A stretch of 64,000 nt of DNA, from contig NZ_JAPPUY010000001.1 in assembly GCF_026712245.1 (NCBI RefSeq), forward strand, positions 124,001-188,000. The letters run 5' to 3'. The stretch is from Roseateles hydrophilus. Lineage in GTDB: Bacteria; Pseudomonadota; Gammaproteobacteria; Burkholderiales; Burkholderiaceae_C. The notes beneath the pieces are model-generated. The model saw nothing but the letters and a program-made list of their open reading frames with translations. It was not told the origin of the DNA and made no database searches. Position numbers and translations under genes: made by a program. Below are positions 40,330 through 49,942 of the stretch, piece after piece. Position 1 is the first letter of the stretch. Each line of letters begins with the position of its first letter.

Positions 40330-43014
40330 GTGAACACGACCCGCCGCCTGCCCCTGCTGCCACTGGCCGCAGCCCTGCTGACCTGCTTCTCCCCGGCCCT
40401 GTGGGCCCAGGCCACGAGCGGTGATGGTGCGGCGGGTGGCGAGGCGGCCGACAAGGCCTCGCTGGCCCGCGTCACGGTCACCGGCTCCAACATCCGCCGC
40501 GCCAGTGCCGAGACGCCCAGCCCGGTGCAGAAGCTCAGCGCCGCCGACATCGCCCGCAGTGGCTACAGCACGCTGGGTGAGGTGCTGCAGCACCTGTCGG
40601 CCAACAACATGGGCTCGCTGGGCCAGGCCACGCCGGGCGCTTTCGGCGCCGGCGGCAGCGGCATCTCGCTGCGCGGCCTGACGGTGGGCGCGACGCTGGT
40701 GCTGATCGACGGCCACCGCATGGCGTCCTACCCGCTGCCGGACGACGGCCAGCGTGATTTCGTCGACATCGCGTCCATCCCGGTCGAGGCCGTCGAGCGC
40801 GTGGAGGTGCTGAAGGACGGCGCGTCGGCCATCTACGGATCGGATGCGATGGCCGGCGTCGTCAACGTCATCCTCAAGCGCAGCCATGAGGGCACGACGC
40901 TGCAGGCCGAGGTGGGCAGCGCGTCCAAGGGCGATGGCCGCATGGTCAAGGTCTCGGGCATCCGCGGCTTTGGCGATCTCACGCGCGACGGGGTCGCGGG
41001 TTATCTGAGCGCGGGCTTTCGGCGCCAGAACGCGGTGTTGTTGAGTGAGCGGCCGGCGCTGGGCGGCTCGGACTGGACACGCTACGGCGGTGACGACCTC
41101 GGCCTGGTGGCCAACCCCGAGCTGCAGGTGGCGCCCGAGACGCGCACCTACAGCCTGCTCGGCAAGGTGACGGCGCTGCTGCCGCAGGACTGGACGCTGT
41201 CGGTCGCCGCTTCGGTGCTGGGCAGCCGGGCCACGCAGGTGGGCCTGCTGAACTGGGTGTCGCCGGACGGCGGCATCACCACCTTCAACTTCGGGCCCAA
41301 CCACCCCAGCCCGCAGCCCACGCTGCTCAACGGCACCAACGTCATCGACCCGGCCACCGGCAGCCCGGTGGACTATGAATTCACCGACCTGCCGGCCCAG
41401 CGCTCGCAGACGTCCACGCAGTCGCAGCGCCTGGTGGCCGAGCTGTCGGGCGGCATCGCCGGCTGGGACCTGCAGGCCACGCTCGGCCTGACCCGGGTGG
41501 CGACCGACCTGACGCTGAAGAACATCGTCAGCCTGCCGGCGCTGCAAGCGGCGCTCAGCAGCGGCAAGTACGTCATCGGTGCCAACAACCCGGCCAGCGT
41601 GTTGGCCAGCCTCACGCCCGAAGGTCGCTCCACGTCCACCAACACGCTGAACTTCATCTCGCTGCGCGCCAGCCGCGACCTGATGAAGCTCGGCGGCGGC
41701 AACCTGGCGCTGGGCACCGGTGTGGAGTTCAGCAAGCGGTCGTTGAACGAGCGCTTCCCCGAGGGCTTCTCCAGCGGCGCCCAGGCCAGCAACATCTACG
41801 CCTTCGGTGTGGGCAAGCAGACCATCACGGCCGGCTATGTCGAGCTGGCGGCGCCGCTGACCCCGCAGCTGGAAGTGGACGCTGCGATGCGCGTGGACCA
41901 TTACGACACCTATGGGTCGTCCGTCACGCCCAAGGCCGGCGTGAAGTACGTGCCGGTGAAGGAGCTCATCCTGCGCGGCACCTGGGCCGGGGGCTTCCGC
42001 GCGCCCAACCCGGTGGAGATCGGCACCAGCGGGTCGAGCGCTGGCTACCTGCCGCCGCTGGTGGACACCGCGCTGTGCAAGCTGGTGCAGCCGGGCCAGC
42101 CCTGCGACATCGGTGTGGGCGGCACGCAGCTGCAGCTGCCGGGCAAGGACCTCAAGCCGGAGAAGTCGCGCTCCATGACGCTGGGCTTCGTGTTCGAGCC
42201 CATCCCGACGATGAACGTGTCGGTCGACTACTACGACATCAAGATTCGCAACCAGATCGTGTCGGTGGGCCTGTTCGGCCAGGGCCAGATCGACACACCC
42301 GAGGCCTACGGCACCAAGCTCTACCGCGTGAACAGCCCCACCACGCCGAACGCCGCGCCCACGGGGGCCGACGACACCATCCTGTACGGCACCTATCCCT
42401 TCATCAACCTGGGCAGCGCGCGCACCAGCGGCGTGGATGTGGACTGGCGCATGAAGCTGGATGCCGGCGCCTGGGGCCAGTTCACGCCGCAGCTGCAGTG
42501 GTCGCACATGATCCGCTACACCATCGACCGCGGCCCCGGCCAGGTCTACGAGATGGCAGGCACGCACGGCCCGAGCTTTGTCTCCACCAACACCGGCACG
42601 CCCAAGGACCGCGCCTCGCTGGGCCTGGCCTGGGCGCGCGGGCCGGTGGAGCTGAGCGGCACGCTGAACTACGTGAGCGGCATGAAGGTGGAGGACAGCA
42701 GCTACAACCTGCCCGACTGCGCCTCGGCCCTGTCCACGATCTATCCCAACGGCCTGCCCGCAGGGGGCTCGCCGCTGTGCCGCGTGCCGTCCTTCACCAC
42801 GGTTAACCTCAACGCCAGCTGGCAGCTCACGCCGGGCCTCAGCCTGCGCATGGCGGTCACCAACCTCTTCGACCGGGCCGCGCCCATCGACGCCTTCGCG
42901 TCCGGCTCCAGCGGCGGCGGCGTGTCCTCGGGCGGCGCGCACTACAACCCCTCGCTGCACCAGGAGGGCGCCGTGGGCCGCTACCTGAGCGTGGGCGCGA
43001 CCTGGCGCTTCTGA
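40330..43014 (+). CDS. TonB-dependent outer-membrane receptor
   Basis: An 894-aa receptor. The signal peptide ends near ALWAQA. The plug domain contains VTVTGSNIRR, LRGLTVGATLVLIDGHRM and VEVLKDGASAIYGSDAMAGVVNVILK, and the beta-barrel ends in an aromatic residue (TWRF). This plug type is common in receptors for oligosaccharides and other large substrates. Translation appears to start at GTG with GAGGT nine bases ahead; no in-frame upstream ATG exists. The adjacent convergent GH5 glycanase suggests glycan-derived substrates, which is inference. No substrate-specific motif was found. Confidence 0.9.
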   Translation: MNTTRRLPLLPLAAALLTCFSPALWAQATSGDGAAGGEAADKASLARVTVTGSNIRRASAETPSPVQKLSAADIARSGYSTLGEVLQHLSANNMGSLGQATPGAFGAGGSGISLRGLTVGATLVLIDGHRMASYPLPDDGQRDFVDIASIPVEAVERVEVLKDGASAIYGSDAMAGVVNVILKRSHEGTTLQAEVGSASKGDGRMVKVSGIRGFGDLTRDGVAGYLSAGFRRQNAVLLSERPALGGSDWTRYGGDDLGLVANPELQVAPETRTYSLLGKVTALLPQDWTLSVAASVLGSRATQVGLLNWVSPDGGITTFNFGPNHPSPQPTLLNGTNVIDPATGSPVDYEFTDLPAQRSQTSTQSQRLVAELSGGIAGWDLQATLGLTRVATDLTLKNIVSLPALQAALSSGKYVIGANNPASVLASLTPEGRSTSTNTLNFISLRASRDLMKLGGGNLALGTGVEFSKRSLNERFPEGFSSGAQASNIYAFGVGKQTITAGYVELAAPLTPQLEVDAAMRVDHYDTYGSSVTPKAGVKYVPVKELILRGTWAGGFRAPNPVEIGTSGSSAGYLPPLVDTALCKLVQPGQPCDIGVGGTQLQLPGKDLKPEKSRSMTLGFVFEPIPTMNVSVDYYDIKIRNQIVSVGLFGQGQIDTPEAYGTKLYRVNSPTTPNAAPTGADDTILYGTYPFINLGSARTSGVDVDWRMKLDAGAWGQFTPQLQWSHMIRYTIDRGPGQVYEMAGTHGPSFVSTNTGTPKDRASLGLAWARGPVELSGTLNYVSGMKVEDSSYNLPDCASALSTIYPNGLPAGGSPLCRVPSFTTVNLNASWQLTPGLSLRMAVTNLFDRAAPIDAFASGSSGGGVSSGGAHYNPSLHQEGAVGRYLSVGATWRF

Positions 43015-43025
43015 CGCGCGCGGGC

Positions 43026-43052
43026 GGCGCCCCGCGCGATGCGTGGGGCGCC
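43026..43052. terminator. GC-rich hairpin between receptor and glycanase genes
   Basis: GGCGCCCC (43026-43033) and GGGGCGCC (43045-43052) form a perfect 8-bp stem just after the receptor stop codon in a convergent gap. There is no T-run, so termination efficiency is uncertain. Confidence 0.45.
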
Positions 43053-43084
43053 AGCGGCGAGCCGGGCAGGTTCGCCGCCTGGCA

Positions 43085-43115
43085 GACGGGCCGCGCGACC
43101 GACGGGCCGCGCGAC
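43085..43115. repeat. Two-copy 15-bp direct repeat
   Basis: GACGGGCCGCGCGAC occurs at 43085-43099 and again at 43101-43115, one base apart, in the convergent gap just before the glycanase stop codon. Confidence 0.8.
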
Positions 43116-43123
43116 TTGCCCCG

Positions 43124-45724
43124 TTACTGGGCGTTCACCTTCAGCCAGTTCAGGTTCCACTCCTTGCCCACCGACTTGAGCCGCAGCGTGTGGTTGCCGG
43201 CCGTCAGCGGGAAGGCCGTGCTGGTCTGCGTGACCCAGGTCTGCCAGCCGCCGGTGTTGGGCACGGCCATCGCGTTCAGCACCTTGGTGCCGTCCACCCA
43301 GACCTCGAAGCCGGTGCTGCCGTTGGCGCTCGCCAGCCGGTAGTCGAGGGTGAAGTTGCCGGCGGTGGCGACGCTGATCTTGAACTCGATGTAGTCGTCG
43401 GGGTCGAAGTGGCCGACGTTCTGGCCGCCCCCGGTGTCGCTGCTGTTCTCCAGCTGCACGCCGCTCATGGCCGTGAAGCTCTCGGCCTGCAGCGTGGCGG
43501 GCACCGGCACATGCGCGATGGTGGTGCTGACCGCGGCGCTGTCGTAGCTCTCGTTCACCGCCGTCAGCGCCGTCACCACGTAGTAGTACGTGGCGCCGGG
43601 CGTGGCGCTGGTGTCGGTGTAGCTGGCGGTGCTGACCTTGTCGGCCAGCTTCGCGTAGTTGCCGGCCGCGCTGCTGGCACGGTAGACGCTGTAACCCGTG
43701 ACCTTGGCGTCGGTGCTGGCCGTCCAGCTCAGCGCATTGCCGCCGGCACCCTCGGTGAGCTTGAGGCCGGCCGGGCGCTCGGGCAGCTGGAAGACCTCCG
43801 GCGCGGTGGCGCTGGTCATCCACTGCGCCAGGCCGCTGTGGACTTCATAGGCCTGCGTCGCATAGCCCTTGAACAAGGCCTCGATGTCGGCGACCGGGGC
43901 GGTGGCGAAGTCCACCTTGCCGGTCATGTCGACGATGTCCTTGCCGGCCACGGGCACCGTGTCCACAAGGTACATCTCGGCCCAGGTGTTGGCGCTGCCG
44001 TTGTCGCGGAACAGGCCGCTGAGCGTGTAGCTGCGCCCGCCCTGCAGCGTGATGGCCTGGTAGATGCCGCCGTTGACCTCGCCCGTGCTGCCGGCCGGCC
44101 GCGTCACGCGCAGCATGGCGCCGTCGCTGCCGGTGGGCGCCTGGCCGGCACCGGTGTGGTTGAAGTCCAGCTGCAATGCACCGCTGATGGTCAGCGTCGT
44201 CCAGCCGCTGGCGCTGCCGAAGCCGCCGTTGGCGATCAGCTCGGCGTTGCTGGTGGTGTCGACGAGGCTGATCTTGTCGAACGTGACGTCCGGGTTGCTG
44301 CCGCCCAGCGCGCCGGTCTTGATGACGAAGTAGTAGGTCTTGGGGCCGCTGCCACCGACCTTGATGGTGGGCGCCTTCACGGCGCAGGCATTGGCGAAGC
44401 TGCTGTTCCAGCCGGCGCAGTCCCAGGTGCTGGCCTTGGTGACCATGCCCACGCCGGTGTCGAAGTTGGTGTTGGGCGCATTGGTGACCATGCCCCAGGT
44501 GCCCTTGCCCGAGCCACCCGCCGGGCTGACGATCTTGTAGGCCCACGAGGTGGAGGCCCAGCCGTACTTGGCGTAGGTGTCGTAGGTGGCGCGGCCGATC
44601 TGGCCGCCCAGGTCCAGCCCGGCGCCTTGCCAGGGCTGGAACTCACCCACCAGCAGCGGCACTTTGAGCGCGCTGACCTGCTTGTCGTAGGCGCACACGC
44701 CGGTGGTGCCGGTGGGGCCGCAGCGCAGCCAGTCGCGGTGCACCTTGTAGTGCGAGTCGCCCGGGCGGTCGCCGAACAGGCCGGGGTAGGGGTGGATCTC
44801 GAACGCCACGTTGGTCATGCCCTTGGCCGTCGGGTCGCCGTAGGCGTCGATGCTGCCGTAGTGGCTGGGCAGCAGCACGATGTGCTTGGGGTCGATGGCG
44901 CGGATGGTCTTGTAGAGCTCCTCCACGCGGGTGACCATGGCCTCGGGCGTGGAGCCCCAGGGTTCGTTGAGCGGGTCATACGCCGCCACGACCGGCTCGT
45001 CCTTGTACTTGGCGGCGATCTGCTGCCACAGCCAGCGCGTGCGCTCCTGCGCGTCGGTGTCGGTCCAGTACTTGTTCTGGCCCGAGCAGCCGGTGTGGTC
45101 GTTGGGCGTCTGGCCGCCGTGCGCACCGTGCAGGTCCAGGATCACGTACATGCCGCGCTTCTTGGCCTCGGCAATGCTCCAGTCCAGGTACTTCCACGCG
45201 TCGGCGCGCAGCGTCTTGGGCTTCTTCTCGTCCTCGATGACGCTCCACAGAATGGGCAGGCGCACGACGTTGAAGCCGAAGGCCTTCATCTGGTCCCAGT
45301 CCCGCTCGGTGAGCCAGCTGTCGCGGAACAGCTTGATCAGCCGCTCCTTCTCGTCAAAGCCGAAGCGCTCGGTCAGCTTGGCCTCCAGCGTGCACTGGTC
45401 GGTCACGCCGTTGCCGCCCTGGCCCATCATCCAGAACTCCTGCACCAGCCAGTTGCCGAGGTTGGTGCCCTTGAGCAGCACCTGCTTGCCGTCGGCGTCC
45501 ACCCACTGGGTGCCCTGGGTTTTGAGCAGGGTCAGCCCGGCGGGGGGCGGTGTCGGCGTAGGGGTGGGCAGGGCGGGCGTCGCTGCGTCGCTGCCGCCCG
45601 AGCCGCCACAGCCGGCCAGCAGGGCGGCGCTGAGCAGGCTGCTCAGTCCGGTCAGGTGGGCTCGCCGCGTGAGGCGGCGCGATGGCTGCGGGCAGCCGCT
45701 GTCCTTGGAAGTTCCTGGTTGCAC
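43124..45724 (-). CDS. Modular GH5-type glycoside hydrolase lipoprotein (CBM, FnIII, CBM6)
   Basis: An 866-aa extracytoplasmic glycanase. A twin-arginine-like start leads to the lipobox LLAGC (Cys39), then a Pro/Thr linker. The GH5 catalytic domain spans about 65-430, with acid/base Glu254 (DPLNEPWG) and candidate nucleophile Glu361 (LLVGEFQPW). A CBM4/9-like segment follows (about 480-610; ELIANGGFGSASGWT), then a fibronectin type III module (about 645-735) and a C-terminal CBM6 (about 741-866). Cellulase or exo-beta-1,3-glucanase-type activity is likely; the exact glycan is not determined. A LacI-type palindrome lies 22 bp upstream. Confidence 0.88.
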   Translation of the reverse strand: MQPGTSKDSGCPQPSRRLTRRAHLTGLSSLLSAALLAGCGGSGGSDAATPALPTPTPTPPPAGLTLLKTQGTQWVDADGKQVLLKGTNLGNWLVQEFWMMGQGGNGVTDQCTLEAKLTERFGFDEKERLIKLFRDSWLTERDWDQMKAFGFNVVRLPILWSVIEDEKKPKTLRADAWKYLDWSIAEAKKRGMYVILDLHGAHGGQTPNDHTGCSGQNKYWTDTDAQERTRWLWQQIAAKYKDEPVVAAYDPLNEPWGSTPEAMVTRVEELYKTIRAIDPKHIVLLPSHYGSIDAYGDPTAKGMTNVAFEIHPYPGLFGDRPGDSHYKVHRDWLRCGPTGTTGVCAYDKQVSALKVPLLVGEFQPWQGAGLDLGGQIGRATYDTYAKYGWASTSWAYKIVSPAGGSGKGTWGMVTNAPNTNFDTGVGMVTKASTWDCAGWNSSFANACAVKAPTIKVGGSGPKTYYFVIKTGALGGSNPDVTFDKISLVDTTSNAELIANGGFGSASGWTTLTISGALQLDFNHTGAGQAPTGSDGAMLRVTRPAGSTGEVNGGIYQAITLQGGRSYTLSGLFRDNGSANTWAEMYLVDTVPVAGKDIVDMTGKVDFATAPVADIEALFKGYATQAYEVHSGLAQWMTSATAPEVFQLPERPAGLKLTEGAGGNALSWTASTDAKVTGYSVYRASSAAGNYAKLADKVSTASYTDTSATPGATYYYVVTALTAVNESYDSAAVSTTIAHVPVPATLQAESFTAMSGVQLENSSDTGGGQNVGHFDPDDYIEFKISVATAGNFTLDYRLASANGSTGFEVWVDGTKVLNAMAVPNTGGWQTWVTQTSTAFPLTAGNHTLRLKSVGKEWNLNWLKVNAQ

Positions 45725-45746
45725 TGGTTGTCTCCGTTGTTGAATA

Positions 45747-45760
45747 TGGAACCGGTTCCA
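45747..45760. promoter_or_regulatory. LacI-family type operator before the GH5 gene
   Basis: TGGAACCGGTTCCA is a perfect 14-bp palindrome with the central CG characteristic of LacI/GalR-family operators. It lies 22 bp upstream of the glycanase ATG in a 262-bp divergent gap. The gap otherwise shows only AT-richer DNA (45741-45785) that may be the promoter. No LacI-family gene is in the window, so the regulator is unlinked. Confidence 0.7.
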
Positions 45761-45986
45761 ATTTAGTATCCAAGACCTTGCTTTGGCGTGTCAACACTGC
45801 GGAACCCGCAGGCCGGCTGGCGCCTGGCTGGGCAGTGCTGGTCATGGCTCTCCCCCTGTTCGCGCGGCCAGTCGGTGTCGGGCGAGGGATGGACTGTCGC
45901 GTTGGCGCGGCAACACTACGGCGCGCCGTCTGCTGCGTTGCCCGGCGGCGCAGCGGGCGTGATCCACCACGACCGAGGAGACCCCG

Positions 45987-46658
45987 ATGAACCCATCTCG
46001 CCTGGCCGCCACCGCAGCGGCCACCGCTGCGTTGTGCTGCGCTGGCGCTGCCTACGCAGCCGACACCTGGAGCCTGGTCAGCGACTACGCGCCGGCCACC
46101 AACCCTAATGGCCCCTGGACCTATGGCCAGCTCATCGACGGCCGTCAGGACCAGTTCAGTGCGCTGGCCTGGCATGCCGCCACGGCCAGCTATGGCGTGG
46201 CCGCGTCAGGCCAGGTCTTCATCTACCGCAACAACGGTGCGGTGACCGACTTCGGCATCGCGCCCGGCCAGGTCTCGCTGGAAAGCGACTGGGGCCATGC
46301 CGCCGTGCTGTGGACGGCGCCCAAGGCGGGCGACTACCGCGTCGTCGTCGCCCTGGGCGGCACCCTCGTGGGTGGGCCGGGCGGCTATGGCAACAACTTC
46401 GCCCAGTATGGCGGCGTCGCGGTCGACGGGAGCAAGCAGGGCGAGATCTCGTTCATCAACAACGTCAAGCAGTGGGACTTCACCGTCAGCCTCGCTGCAG
46501 GCAGCAAGGTGCTGACCTACGTGCTGAACCCGGGCTTTGCCAATGGCGGCAACACGCAGACGCAAATCACGGTCAGCGCGGTGCCCGAGCCAGCGTCCGC
46601 GCTGATGCTGGCGGCGGGTTTGGGTGGGCTGGTGGCGTGGCGACGGCGCCGGGCCTGA
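45987..46658 (+). CDS. PEP-CTERM sorting-domain exported protein
   Basis: A 223-aa secreted protein. The signal peptide ends AAYAA, a beta-rich mature domain follows, and the C-terminus is a canonical PEP-CTERM signal: VPEP, a hydrophobic helix (ASALMLAAGLGGLVAW) and RRRR. Such proteins are processed by exosortase/EpsH systems in exopolysaccharide-producing bacteria. GAGGAGA precedes the ATG. No exosortase gene is in the window. The mature domain was not recognised. Confidence 0.88.
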   Translation: MNPSRLAATAAATAALCCAGAAYAADTWSLVSDYAPATNPNGPWTYGQLIDGRQDQFSALAWHAATASYGVAASGQVFIYRNNGAVTDFGIAPGQVSLESDWGHAAVLWTAPKAGDYRVVVALGGTLVGGPGGYGNNFAQYGGVAVDGSKQGEISFINNVKQWDFTVSLAAGSKVLTYVLNPGFANGGNTQTQITVSAVPEPASALMLAAGLGGLVAWRRRRA

Positions 46659-46698
46659 CGGGCCGCACGCGCCTGGGTGGACGCAAGAGCGAGGCCGC

Positions 46699-48405
46699 TC
46701 AGTCCACGTGCACGCGGTTGCGGCCGGCGCGCTTGGCCGCGTAGAGCGCCTGGTCGGCGCGCTCCAGCAGCGTGTCGGCCGACTGCGGCGGCACGCCGCC
46801 TGCCAGCCCGACACTGATCCGCACCGCCAGGCCCGGCGTGATGGCGGGCCAGTCGTGCTCCACGACGGCCAGGCGCAGCCGCTCGCAGATCTCGGCCGCC
46901 TGTTGCGGCGCGATGCCCACGAGCACGGCGAGGAACTCTTCGCCGCCCACGCGCGCCATCAGGTCGGCGCTGCGCAGGCGGTGGCGCAGCAACTGGGCCA
47001 GTTGCTGCAGCACGGCGTCACCCACGGCGTGACCATGGGTGTCGTTGATCTTCTTGAAGTGGTCCACATCCAGCATGGCCACGCTGATGACCTGGTTGGC
47101 GACGCGCGCGCCCGCCACCAGCAGCGGCAGGGCGAACTCGGCATGGCGGCGGTTGTGCAGGCCGGTCAGCACGTCCTCGTGGGCGGCGCGGTCCAGCGCC
47201 ATGGCGTGCTCGCGCAGGCGCTGCTGCTCGTTCTCCAGATGCGCCGCGCGGGCGCGCTCGCGGCGGGCGTCCGCCGCGGCGCTGTCGGCGCGGGCCTGGG
47301 CCTGCTCGACCTGGTCGCGGATCAGGATGACCTCGGTTTGCAACACCAGGTTGTCACGGCTGATCTGGCGGTCCAGGCTCACCAGCTGTTCCAGCCAGGC
47401 CAGCGCCTCGCGGTGCTGGCCACTGGCCTTGTGCGTTTCGTACAGCGAGCGCACCAGCAGCCGGCGCAGCTTGGGCGGCGGCGTGCTGGCCGCGTTGAGC
47501 AGCGCCTCCAGCATGCGGGCCGCCTGCTCGGGCTCGCCCTTGAGGCTCAGGAAGGCCGCACGCTGGGCATCGGCCTCGATGGCCAGCATGCGGTAGCCGT
47601 GGTCATGGGCCAGGTGGCCGAACTCGTTGAGCAGCGGCAGCGCCTCGTCCAGCAGCCCGCCGGCGAGCAGCGCGTTGATGACGTTGGACACCGACACCGC
47701 CACCGCGTACGGGCTGCCCGAGACGCTGCGTGCGAGCTGTGCCGCCTGTTCCGCCGTTCGGCGTGCCTCGCTGGCCGCTTCGTCCAGGGCTGCGCGATCG
47801 CCCAGCACCTGGGCCTCCTCGACGCGGCGCAGCCAGAAGTAGGCCAGGTTGTTCAGGCAGGCGATGCGCACCTCGTTGGCCTGGGCGGCTTCGGCAATCT
47901 CCAGCGCCTGCTCGGCGGAGGCGCAGGCCTGTACCGGGTTGTCCAGGCTCGCGTAGGCAATGCCCACGCGGCACAGCGCCCAGGCTTCGCGCACGGTGTC
48001 GCCCGCGCGCCGCGCCGCCGCCAGGGCCTTCATGCCGGCCTCCAGTGCGTCGCGTCCCATCAGCAGCTGGGCATAGACATAGGCTTGCGCCGTCAGCGCG
48101 TCAGCCAGCAGTGCGTCGTCCATCAGGCGCTGCGCCAATGCCAGCGCCTCGGACGCGCAGCGTGCGCTGGCCGTCAGGCGCCCCAGTCGCGGGTATTGCT
48201 GTGCCAGCAGCACCAGCACCTCGCAGCGGCGGCGTGTTTCGCCGGCCGGGCAGCTGAGCAGCAGGCGGGCCAGGGCATCGCTGGCAGATTCGCAGGCGCC
48301 GGCCGCGGCCAACTGGCGCTGCATGGCCACGGCGGCATCGAACGCGTCGGCGTCGAACGCACGCGGGATGACGGGCTGGGCGGGAAAGTCGATCAGATCT
48401 GACAT
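46699..48405 (-). CDS. TPR-repeat diguanylate cyclase
   Basis: A 568-aa cytoplasmic protein. Tetratricopeptide-like helical repeats fill about residues 40-340 (ARCASEALALAQRLMDDALLADAL; ACASAEQALEIAEAAQ), then a coiled coil (about 360-410) and a GGDEF domain with the active motif GGEEF. The inhibitory c-di-GMP site RxxD is present as RSAD just upstream, so product inhibition is expected. There is no transmembrane segment. Its start is 30-50 bp from the divergent DUF429 gene. Confidence 0.92.
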   Translation of the reverse strand: MSDLIDFPAQPVIPRAFDADAFDAAVAMQRQLAAAGACESASDALARLLLSCPAGETRRRCEVLVLLAQQYPRLGRLTASARCASEALALAQRLMDDALLADALTAQAYVYAQLLMGRDALEAGMKALAAARRAGDTVREAWALCRVGIAYASLDNPVQACASAEQALEIAEAAQANEVRIACLNNLAYFWLRRVEEAQVLGDRAALDEAASEARRTAEQAAQLARSVSGSPYAVAVSVSNVINALLAGGLLDEALPLLNEFGHLAHDHGYRMLAIEADAQRAAFLSLKGEPEQAARMLEALLNAASTPPPKLRRLLVRSLYETHKASGQHREALAWLEQLVSLDRQISRDNLVLQTEVILIRDQVEQAQARADSAAADARRERARAAHLENEQQRLREHAMALDRAAHEDVLTGLHNRRHAEFALPLLVAGARVANQVISVAMLDVDHFKKINDTHGHAVGDAVLQQLAQLLRHRLRSADLMARVGGEEFLAVLVGIAPQQAAEICERLRLAVVEHDWPAITPGLAVRISVGLAGGVPPQSADTLLERADQALYAAKRAGRNRVHVD

Positions 48406-49201
48406 TGGCAGCGCGCATTCTGCCCACCCTGAGAATGCTCACCATGCAAGAGCGCATGTTTTTTGGAATCGACTTCACCAGCGCGCCACGCCGCGCCAAG
48501 CCCATCACGGTGGCCGCGGGCCGGCTGCACGGTGCCGTTGTGCGGCTGGACGGGCTGACAGCGTTGGACAGCCTGGAGGCCTTCTCGGCGTGGCTCGCGC
48601 AGCCCGGGCCCTGGCTGGGTGGCTTCGACCTGCCGTTCGGCCTGCCGCGCGAGCTGGTGGTGCAGCTCGGCTGGCCCACCGACTACGCGGCGCTGATGGC
48701 CCACTACGCCGCGCTGGACCGCGCCGACATCCGCGCGCGCTTCGCCGCCTTCTGCGATGCGCGGCCGGCGGGCGCCAAGTTCGCGCATCGGGCCTGTGAC
48801 GGCCCGGCCGGCGCCAGCCCTAGCATGAAGTGGGTCAACCCGCCGGTGGCCTGGATGCTGCATGCCGGCCTGCCGCGCCTGATCGAGGCCGGTGTGCACC
48901 TGCCGGGCCTGCTGGCCGGCGACGAGGCGCGCATCGCGCTGGAGGCCTACCCCGGCCTGCTGGCGCGCGAACTCATCGGCCGGCGCTCCTACAAGAGCGA
49001 CACCAAGGCCGCACAGACGCCCGAGCGGCTGATCGCCCGCAAGGACATGGTCGACGCGCTGGAGCAGGGCCGCTCGCGGCTGGGTCTGCGCCTGAAGCTC
49101 AGCCACGCGCAGCGCGATGAGTTGGTGGCCGATGCCAGCGGCGACCGCCTGGACGCCGTGCTCGCGCTGCTGCAGGCCGCCTGGGCGGCCGGGCAGCCGC
49201 G

Positions 49202-49938
<737 letters not shown>

Positions 49939-49942
<4 letters not shown>

